Assembly (NCBI GenBank): GCA_910588755.1
Contig: CAJUQZ010000052.1
Coordinates: forward strand, 13,167 to 19,175
DNA: 6,009 nucleotides
Source: an uncultured Lachnospiraceae bacterium
GTDB lineage: Bacteria; Bacillota; Clostridia; Lachnospirales; Lachnospiraceae
Direction of reading: 5' to 3'
Position numbers and translations under genes: made by a program
Part shown: one piece after another, positions 1 to 5,250 of the stretch
Numbering within the stretch: the stretch's first letter is position 1
Layout: every line of letters starts with the position of its first letter
Notes under the pieces: generated by a model
Database searches by the model: none
Told to the model about the DNA's origin: nothing
The model's input: the letters and a program-made list of their open reading frames with translations, nothing else

Positions 1-83
1 AAGTTGAAACAAAGGGGATTGCACGGTTGTACGATTGTGTGGTACACTAAAAACTACAGGGAGAAACAGGTACACTTTGGGAC

Positions 84-88
84 AGGAG
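84..88 (+). promoter_or_regulatory. Ribosome binding site that decides the GTG start of the GGDEF-EAL gene
   Basis: AGGAG lies eight bases upstream of the in-frame GTG at 97. No comparable SD precedes the in-frame TTG at 4, which sits at the window edge. The 31 codons between them encode a cysteine- and aromatic-bearing stretch with no recognisable motif. This favours translation starting at 97. Confidence 0.6.
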
Positions 89-96
89 TGGGAATT

Positions 97-1458
97 GTGG
101 ATAGCGTATATGGCATACCGTTGTTGGTAATATTGGTGCTTCTGATCGCAGCGCTGATTTTGGAAGTGCGCAGGGTGAAGAAGGAGGAGTTCACGGTCAG
201 TCATGACAGGTTGACGGGACTGTATAACCGGGAGAGTTTTTTTAGGAGGGCGGAGGAGATTATTCGAAAAAATCCGCAGAAGAAACGCTATATGGTCTGC
301 ACAAACATCAAAAATTTCAAGTTGGCCAATGACCTTTTTGGGAAGGAGATGGGTGACAGGGTGCTTGCAGACCAGGCAAAGCTGCTCGCCTATGCCAGAT
401 ATGATGACTGTATACACGGACGGATTGCGGGAGACAAGTTTGCGATGCTGATTGCGAAGGAGGATTTCAACCCGCAGCTGGCGGTGCAGAACACGTCAAA
501 GCTGCAATACCTTATTAATGATACGAACTATAAGCTGCACATGGCGATTGGCGCATATGAGATTACTGACCCCTGTGAGAGTGCGCAGGTGATGTGCGAC
601 AAGGCCAATATGGCGATTGAATCCATGTGCGACGATTACAGTCAGGTGGTGGCTTATTATGACGAGAAAATGCTGGGGAAGCTTGTGCAGGAGAAAAATG
701 TGTTAAGTGAGTTTGACTGCGCATTGGAAACAAACCAGTTCCAGATGTATTTGCAGCCGCAGATTACAAATACCGGAAAGCTTTCCGGTGCAGAGGCGAT
801 TGTGCGGTGGCATCACCCGACGAAAGGTATATTAATGCCGGCGGATTTTATCGAAATCATTGAAAAGCGGGGGTATATCTATAAGCTTGACCGGTATATG
901 TGGGAGCAGGCGGCAGCAAAGCTTTGTGACTGGAAAAAGCGTGGGATTGACAATTTGAGCATATCAGTCAATGTGTCAACAAAGGACTTTTATTATATGG
1001 ATCTGTACAGGGCCTTTACAGGGCTGGTAGAAAAGTATGAGATTGATCCGTCACGGTTTAACATCGAAATTACCGAGACTGCGTTTGTCGGTGATATCGA
1101 AAGGCATCTGGCAGTCATCAGGGGGCTTCGGGAGTATGGGTTTCATATTGAGATTGACGACTTTGGGAGTGGTTACTCATCCCTCAACATGTTAAAGGAT
1201 ATCGAGGTGGACATTTTAAAAATTGACATGGCGTTTTTAGGGGAGACAATCACGACAGAGCGCACGAGAATCATTATCCGTTCAGTGATAGCTATGGCGA
1301 AGGAGCTTGGTATGGAGGTTATCACAGAGGGGGTCAGAAACGAGGAACATGTTGCCTTTCTCACAGAGGCAGGGTGTGATATTTTTCAGGGGTTTTATTT
1401 TGACAGACCGATATCGGTGGCAGAGTTCGAGGCACAGTATGGTCTGCAAATCGAGTAG
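97..1458 (+). CDS. Membrane-anchored GGDEF-EAL protein; probable c-di-GMP phosphodiesterase
   Basis: Probable cyclic-di-GMP hydrolase acting at the inner face of the membrane. From the GTG at 97 it is 453 residues. One hydrophobic segment (about residues 7-22) is followed by a basic stretch (RRVKK), then a GGDEF-like domain from DRLTGLYNR (37-45). That domain looks dead as a cyclase: the signature is AGDKF (111-115), and the metal-binding DID is replaced by NIK (70-72). The EAL domain (about 200-445) keeps its catalytic set: E233 in EAI (EAL variant), N292 in SVNVS, E324 in EITE, DDFGSGYSSL (354-363), K375 in ILKID, E411 in TEGV and QGF (431-433). I infer that it degrades c-di-GMP and that the GGDEF half is regulatory, perhaps binding GTP. 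The frame stays open to the left edge (TTG at 4), so a longer protein with an upstream sensor cannot be excluded. GTG 97 is preferred for its SD and because the membrane segment follows at once. Confidence 0.9.
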   Translation: MDSVYGIPLLVILVLLIAALILEVRRVKKEEFTVSHDRLTGLYNRESFFRRAEEIIRKNPQKKRYMVCTNIKNFKLANDLFGKEMGDRVLADQAKLLAYARYDDCIHGRIAGDKFAMLIAKEDFNPQLAVQNTSKLQYLINDTNYKLHMAIGAYEITDPCESAQVMCDKANMAIESMCDDYSQVVAYYDEKMLGKLVQEKNVLSEFDCALETNQFQMYLQPQITNTGKLSGAEAIVRWHHPTKGILMPADFIEIIEKRGYIYKLDRYMWEQAAAKLCDWKKRGIDNLSISVNVSTKDFYYMDLYRAFTGLVEKYEIDPSRFNIEITETAFVGDIERHLAVIRGLREYGFHIEIDDFGSGYSSLNMLKDIEVDILKIDMAFLGETITTERTRIIIRSVIAMAKELGMEVITEGVRNEEHVAFLTEAGCDIFQGFYFDRPISVAEFEAQYGLQIE

Positions 1459-1466
1459 GGAATGAC

Positions 1467-1509
1467 CGCCGGGCACGTGCAGCGAAGCTGCTAATTTTAT
1501 TGCCCGGCG
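1467..1509 (+). terminator. Nested hairpin after the GGDEF-EAL gene, possible intrinsic terminator
   Basis: Eight bases past the EAL stop, a perfect 9-bp inverted repeat (CGCCGGGCA at 1467-1475, TGCCCGGCG at 1501-1509) encloses a second small hairpin: GCAGC (1479-1483), a GAA loop, and GCTGC (1487-1491). The inner hairpin is followed by TAATTTTATT, so on its own it resembles a weak Rho-independent terminator. The outer stem is not followed by a T-run and would compete with this. The position suits a terminator of the plus-strand gene; the nested shape could also be a small dispersed repeat. Confidence 0.5.
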
Positions 1510-1805
1510 ATGGTAGTCATATAAGGAATTTGGGGCTTTTATCGATGGCCAACTCTTTCGCCCCGCAGCATTTCTACAATTATGGTTCGTTATGAGAACA
1601 CATATTCTGTGATAGTGATTTATAAAGTTTCCCACGTAAAGTTACACTATCAATAAATACTGTCAGAATACTGCCGCGGATTATTGCTGGAACGAAGTGA
1701 ATCAATGTTATAAACTTAAGATTCTTGCAGCGAAAATTTATTACTTAACACTACGAATTAATAAGCATATTTCAGTACTGGTTATGCGTTAATTTCCTTA
1801 AGTTG
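1510..1805. other. Intergenic stretch with no gene recognised
   Basis: About 300 AT-rich bases lie between the nested hairpin and the MITE-like element. I found no start codon with an SD opening a frame of useful length, no tRNA cloverleaf and no transposase remnant. Two weak inverted repeats are present (GGGGC/GCCCC at 1532-1536 and 1560-1564; GATAGTG/CACTATC at 1611-1617 and 1645-1651), but both have long loops and little support. A start-less frame of roughly 47 codons ends with the TAA near 1790 and matches no family I know. Confidence 0.5.
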
Positions 1806-1812
1806 ATGACAT
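1806..1812. repeat. Left copy of 7-bp target-site duplication
   Basis: ATGACAT directly abuts the left terminal inverted repeat and recurs in the same orientation directly after the right one. The heptamer is an odd palindrome (ATG-A-CAT), suggesting a symmetric target preference. Confidence 0.6.
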
Positions 1813-1830
1813 GATGCTGGGGTCAAAAGG
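1813..1830 (+). repeat. Left terminal inverted repeat of the MITE-like element
   Basis: Eighteen bases exactly complementary to 1949-1966. The match extends three more bases outward (CAT/ATG) to 21 bp only because the flanking direct repeat ATGACAT has complementary ends, which leaves the true element ends ambiguous by up to three bases. Confidence 0.8.
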
Positions 1831-1948
1831 TCATTTCAAAGAATAGTTGTTGTGAAATTGCATAACAAATGAAATAAATATCTATTCCAATCAGTACTTT
1901 TAATAGTTATTTTTAGTTGAATTTGCACAACTCATTTTTCTAGAATAC

Positions 1949-1966
1949 CCTTTTGACCCCAGCATC
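1949..1966 (-). repeat. Right terminal inverted repeat of the MITE-like element
   Basis: CCTTTTGACCCCAGCATC, the exact reverse complement of the left terminus, 118 bases away from it. Confidence 0.8.
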
Positions 1967-1973
1967 ATGACAT
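1967..1973. repeat. Right copy of 7-bp target-site duplication
   Basis: ATGACAT directly abuts the right terminal inverted repeat and is identical to 1806-1812. The match stops at exactly seven bases on both sides. Confidence 0.6.
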
Positions 1974-1996
1974 TGGAAGTGAACAATAACTGCGGA

Positions 1997-2590
1997 TTAT
2001 TTACTGTATGTGCAATTTTCCAGAAATTCGGTCAGGATTGTTTCGAGATCTCCCGCAAAGTCGTCCTGGCATGTCAGTTCGATACATACCGCACAGTTAC
2101 CGTGGACGCCAAAAGCGGACACGCCGCGGGCGTAGGGATTGCCTTCGCCCGCGAACGTGTATGTTATCATAAGATAAGTCTGTTCGTTGCAGACAGTTTC
2201 TTCCTCGGCTGAAACTACATAATTGTTTTTTGCCCTGTCGAGCCATTCCGCCTCGTTCTCCTGCGCTTTATCGGCGCTGGTAAACGCGCCAAGCAGCAGG
2301 TAGAGCTGTGCGTCATAGAGGTCAACGGTGTCGCCGTCGCTGTTCTCGTAAGGTATGGCGTCCCCGATCTTCCAGGAGGCATAGTACAGCCCGTCACCGG
2401 CAAGCGCTTCCTTGTAATCATATAGGATCAGGTTTTCGTTTGTGTTGCAGACTTCGAGGTTTCTGCCGATTTTTAAATAGGCCGTGTTTTCGATTGGTTC
2501 TTTTTCTGTGACAGACGGGATCGATGAGCAGCCGGTGATTGCCAATAACAGGCAGATGATACATAACGCAAATTTGATGGATAGTCTCAT
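1997..2590 (-). CDS. Uncharacterised secreted lipoprotein
   Basis: A 197-residue protein of unknown function, predicted to be anchored by lipid to the outer face of the membrane. The signal is clear: basic start (MRLSIK), hydrophobic core (7-17), lipobox ITGC and lipidated Cys21, followed by a polar linker to about residue 36. The mature domain has aromatic and acidic segments (SWKIGD 72-76 region, LYDAQLYLLLGAF 91-103, YLMITYTFAGEGNPYARG 139-156) and a C-terminal helix-like tail, LETILTEFLENC. Alternating strands and a final helix could suggest a PsbP/DcrB-like fold, but this is only an impression. The ATG at 2590 was chosen because AAGGAG (2600-2605 on the plus strand) sits nine bases upstream and the signal peptide begins at once; the longer frame to 2689 overlaps the upstream gene. 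It lies 62 bases downstream of the membrane-protein gene on the same strand, so co-transcription is likely. Confidence 0.85.
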   Translation of the reverse strand: MRLSIKFALCIICLLLAITGCSSIPSVTEKEPIENTAYLKIGRNLEVCNTNENLILYDYKEALAGDGLYYASWKIGDAIPYENSDGDTVDLYDAQLYLLLGAFTSADKAQENEAEWLDRAKNNYVVSAEEETVCNEQTYLMITYTFAGEGNPYARGVSAFGVHGNCAVCIELTCQDDFAGDLETILTEFLENCTYSK

Positions 2591-2652
2591 AGGATAACGC
2601 TCCTTATTCATGGGTTTGATGGCGGACTGTGTTATTACGGTCAGGGGCATTT

Positions 2653-3423
2653 TCAGCGATTCGTGATTCGTTCCCACAGCGCACTGCATTGCGCCGCGTT
2701 GTCAGTGGCAGTATCGGTATAGAAGCATCGTCTTCCGATAAACAGCCCTGCAAGCAGCTCCTGGCTGTTTCCGGCCGTGTGTTGTCCGAACAGACTGGTG
2801 GAGTAGGAACCTAACTCCAGCTGGGAGAGCGCGGGGCAGTCCGACCAGGAGAAAACCTTTCCTGCCGTGGAAACGTCGGTCTTGTCAGGACAGCTCCCGT
2901 CGGGGTTGGCGAGCAGTTGGTGTTCCCGCTGGAAGTCGTCAGGGTTTTCAAGCAGGAAAAAATAACTGTCGCAGTCTGAAATATCGCCGATTAAGGAGAT
3001 TTCGGCAGCGGTTTCATAATAGTGCGCGTCGCTGTCGGGACTTTGGCTGTTGGCGGCGTATTGGTTGATCTGTACGATGATCTTTCCGTCTTTGTTAAAG
3101 TCAAGATCCAGCCCCAAATCCCCGCCCAGTGCCGCAAGCGCGTCTTCCAGCGCGTTTACGGTGTCTTCCGGAAGCGCTGTTTGGCCGACATAGGCGATCT
3201 GGAAATCGGGCGCAGGCTGCCACAGTCCCAGCGCGTTTCCAAGTTGGCTGATGACAATGCTGATCAGGATAACGCCGCAGAGGACGTACCATTTATAGTA
3301 ATACCACCAGTTTTTCCACTTTTCTGCCCCGCTCAGATGTCTGTGTGTTTCTGACTGTATGAGCCGGATCAGGTTATCAGTGGATTCTGTATCTTCTGTA
3401 TACTCAAATTTTCCAATTCGCAT
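2653..3423 (-). CDS. Uncharacterised single-pass membrane protein with an extracytoplasmic domain
   Basis: A 256-residue protein I do not recognise by function. A charged cytoplasmic N-terminus (1-35) leads to an aromatic-rich entry (WKNWWYYYKWY, 36-46) and one membrane helix (about 47-66); the rest is probably outside the cell. The outer part opens with FQIAYVGQTALPEDTVNALEDALAALG (74-100), then DFNKDGKI (108-115). The latter has the DxNxDG spacing of an EF-hand/dockerin-type calcium loop and is followed by VQINQYAA. The DSYFFLLENPDDF segment (152-163) and an even spread of short hydrophobic stretches suggest a compact alpha/beta domain. Proteins with the same juxtamembrane AYVG-LP pattern are, as I recall, common hypothetical proteins in Lachnospiraceae. 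GGGAGG (3432-3437) sits eight bases before the ATG, fixing the start and discarding a 51-codon upstream extension. It lies between lacI (121-base gap) and the lipoprotein. Confidence 0.82.
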   Translation of the reverse strand: MRIGKFEYTEDTESTDNLIRLIQSETHRHLSGAEKWKNWWYYYKWYVLCGVILISIVISQLGNALGLWQPAPDFQIAYVGQTALPEDTVNALEDALAALGGDLGLDLDFNKDGKIIVQINQYAANSQSPDSDAHYYETAAEISLIGDISDCDSYFFLLENPDDFQREHQLLANPDGSCPDKTDVSTAGKVFSWSDCPALSQLELGSYSTSLFGQHTAGNSQELLAGLFIGRRCFYTDTATDNAAQCSALWERITNR

Positions 3424-3544
3424 TTTACAGTCCTCCCATATTGCTCTTGTCCAATTACATTGTCTCTGGTAACTTGAAAGCTGCAGGGAGAGAACCGATA
3501 CAGCTTGCGCAGGATACTCGGAGAAATAGACGGGCCAAGACGCG
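3424..3544 (-). other. Intergenic gap between lacI and the membrane-protein gene
   Basis: These 121 bases contain the SD of the downstream gene but no convincing -35/-10 pair and no hairpin followed by a T-run. Whether the membrane protein and lipoprotein are transcribed from lacI or from their own promoter cannot be decided from the sequence. Confidence 0.4.
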
Positions 3545-4569
3545 TCAGTTCTTTTTCTGCAGATCCTTAGCCGCATCTGCGTTTTCGGATGTGGTTCCCC
3601 CGTAGGCGTAAGTGACCGGAAGGCAGACGAGAGGGGGTTTTGCTTTCATATTTTCACGCAGGAGAAGCTCGACGCACATTTCCGCCATCTCCGGCAGCGG
3701 CTGTACGATGGTGGAGCACACATAGTCCATATCGCCAAAATGGCGGACGCCGTCGTAACCGATGATCTGCACATCTTCTGGAATGCGCTGATGCAGGCGC
3801 TGCAGCGTCTGGATTACCAAGTAGGCAAGGCGATCTGTCACGCAGAAGATGCCGTCAAAGGACAGTTTTCCGTCGTGCAAATGATCCTCGAGAAAGTTCT
3901 CAAATTCTTCGTAGGGTTCGCCGTCGTCGAGTATTTTCATCTCATAATGCAGGCCGCGGGAGAGGCATCCGTTCTCAAAGCCGGCTTTCCGTTTGTTGGG
4001 TTCGTTGGACAGGGAGGAACCGATCCGCAGGAAAGCGACATTTTTGCAGCCGAAATCCGCCAGTTTTTCGGCTGCGAGCTGCCCCCGGCAAAATTGTCGC
4101 TGGCGACGCATGGAATGCCTGTTCCTATGGAGCGGTCGATGGCGACAAAGGGTGTGTTTTCCTCGATGACCAGATTGGGATTGTAGGTCAGTCCGATGAT
4201 TCCGTCCACCTTGTTCTGCTGGGCCATAGTGACGTATTCCTGTTCCTGCGCGGAGTCGGAGCCTGTGCAGCACAGCAGCATTCGGTATTTCTGCCTTGTC
4301 AGCACAATGTTGATGTGATGGGCGAGCGCCGCAAAAAATGGTTCCACCGTGTTTGGGATCAGCACGGCGACTGTGTAGGTCTTATTTGCTTTCAATCCCT
4401 GCGCGTAGCTGTTGACCTGGTAATTTAGTTTCCGGATCGCGTCCTCCACTCGAAGTTTATAGGAATCGCCTACAGGAAGTCCATTGACTACCTTGGATAC
4501 CGTACCAAGGGCAACACCGGCCTCGCGGGCAACATCTTTCATTGTGGGGGCGGAAGCCTCTTTTTTCAT
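3545..4569 (-). pseudogene. LacI-family transcriptional regulator, split by a single-base frameshift
   Basis: Sugar-responsive DNA-binding repressor family; the likely target is the adjacent permease locus. The ATG at 4569 follows AAAGGAG by nine bases. The N-terminal frame holds the helix-turn-helix (MKDVAREAGVALGTVSKVVNG, 10-30), a hinge region (LNYQVNSYAQGLK, 48-60) and the first ligand-binding lobe (VAVLIPN at 67 through VASDNFAGG ending at 163). It then shifts and stops at 3937 after 47 unrelated residues. The neighbouring frame continues the family pattern exactly: QLAAEKLADFGCKNVAFLRIG, DGIFCVTDRLA, IPEDVQIIGYDG, STIVQPLPEMA, LPVTYAYGGTTSEN, ending at 3545. One extra G in the G5 run (plus 4082-4086) would give AGGQLAAEKL and a 341-residue protein, the normal family length. 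It may be a genuine inactivating deletion or a homopolymer sequencing error. The two halves retain all expected motifs, so any decay is recent. Confidence 0.9.
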
Positions 4570-4578
4570 ATGGATAGT

Positions 4579-4585
4579 CTCCTTT
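4579..4585 (-). promoter_or_regulatory. Ribosome binding site of the lacI gene
   Basis: AAAGGAG on the minus strand lies nine bases before the ATG at 4569. It matters because recognisable permease coding sequence on the opposite strand begins only about 10 bases further on, which leaves no room for a normal divergent control region. Confidence 0.6.
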
Positions 4586-4595
4586 CGGATATGTA

Positions 4596-5240
4596 CTGTG
4601 GAGTTTTCCGATCCCGATTATATTGGCGCTGATGCTCAACCAGCTGCGGTTTCAACGATTTAAGAGGCTGACGCAGACAGTGCTTTACGCACCGCACTTT
4701 ATTTCAACGATGGTCATCTGCGGTATGATCCGGATTTTCCTAAGTCCTTCGGGCGGCCTCGTCAACCTGATCGCGGGCACTTCTATCGATTTTCTGACAG
4801 AAGCCTCCGCGTTCCGCACGATCTACATCGCCTCCGGCATCTGGCAGGACGCTGGCTGGGGTGTCATCGTGTACATGGCGACGCTGGCAAATGTGGACAC
4901 TTCGCTCTATGAGGCGGCCAAGGTGGACGGCGCGTCGATGTTCCAGCGGATTCTGCACATTGATATCCCGGAGCTGACCTCCATCATGGTGCTGAACCTG
5001 ATTATGAGCGCGGGTGGTCTGATGAACGTCGGATTTGAGAAGGTATGGCTGCTGCAGACAGACCTGAACAAGGCGACGAGCGATGTCATCGCCGTGTACG
5101 TTTACCAGCAGGGTATCGAGAACGCCAAATACAGTTACTCGACAGCGGTGGGACTGTTCAACACAGCGGTAAATATCGTTCTGTTGATCGTAGTAAACAA
5201 GATCGCGGGCAAGATATCTGAAGACACAAGTTTTATTTAG
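4596..5240 (+). pseudogene. 5'-truncated carbohydrate ABC transporter permease, LplB-like
   Basis: C-terminal two-thirds of a binding-protein-dependent sugar permease (LplB/YtcP partner type, usually about 300 residues). Recognisable sequence opens with LWSFPIPIILALMLNQLR, which in complete proteins lies in a membrane helix about 90-110 residues from the start. It continues with QTVLYAPHFIST, several hydrophobic helices, the EAA loop (EAAKVDGASMFQRILHIDIP, plus 4911-4970), which docks on the ATPase subunit, then MNVGFEKVWLLQ and a normal C-terminus. The frame is open back to a TAG at 4575 but has no SD-linked start: TTG 4623 and ATG 4632 lack a ribosome binding site. The missing N-terminus would carry the first membrane helices, so a functional subunit is unlikely. 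The second permease follows ten bases after the stop, the usual arrangement for this transporter class. Confidence 0.8.
4617..4622 (-). promoter_or_regulatory. Possible -10 box for lacI inside permease codons
   Basis: The minus strand reads TATAAT, a perfect sigma-70 -10 consensus, 47 bases upstream of the lacI ATG, which is a workable distance. No good -35 hexamer stands 16-18 bases further upstream. On the plus strand the same bases encode Ile-Ile of a conserved permease helix, so the match may be chance, or the rearrangement may have placed lacI behind an accidental promoter. Confidence 0.25.
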
Positions 5241-5250
5241 GAGGTGTGGT

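Larger units (their letters stand above)
1813..1966. mobile_element. 154-bp MITE-like non-autonomous element
   Basis: The element is bounded by perfect 18-bp terminal inverted repeats (GATGCTGGGGTCAAAAGG at 1813-1830 and its complement at 1949-1966). It is flanked by an exact 7-bp direct repeat, ATGACAT, which looks like a target-site duplication. Imperfect complementarity continues inward for about 30 bases on each side (AGTTGTTGTGAAATT on the left resembles the complement of the right-hand AATTTGCACAACT), so a transcript could fold into a long irregular hairpin. The interior is very AT-rich: 28 G+C in the 118 bases 1831-1948 by hand count. There is no ORF of note, so transposition would depend on a transposase from a related full-length IS elsewhere. 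It lies in the convergent gap, 30 bases past the lipoprotein stop. I cannot name the parent IS family. Confidence 0.7.

Noticed and set aside
1282..1635. A 117-codon minus-strand open frame overlapping the end of the EAL gene
   Set aside because: It lies partly antisense to conserved EAL catalytic motifs and partly in noncoding sequence, with no SD or recognisable domain.
1611..1651. Inverted repeat GATAGTG/CACTATC as an operator or terminator
   Set aside because: Only seven pairs around a 27-base loop, no T-run and no nearby promoter; this is expected by chance in AT-rich DNA.
1639..1790. A start-less plus-strand frame of about 47 codons between the hairpin and the MITE
   Set aside because: There is no start codon with an SD and no recognisable motif, and its length is unremarkable for AT-rich sequence.
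1813..1966. MITE inverted repeats as a shared bidirectional intrinsic terminator
   Set aside because: The perfect stem arms are 118 bases apart and neither outer end is followed by a T-run, so the standard terminator form is absent.
4081..4089. Programmed -1 frameshifting in lacI
   Set aside because: A -1 shift on the G5 run would restore the frame, but there is no classic slippery heptamer with a clear downstream pseudoknot, and LacI regulators are not known to use this; mutation or sequencing error is simpler.
3740..4186. A 148-codon plus-strand open frame over the lacI gene
   Set aside because: It is antisense to well-matched LacI ligand-binding sequence and has no independent support.
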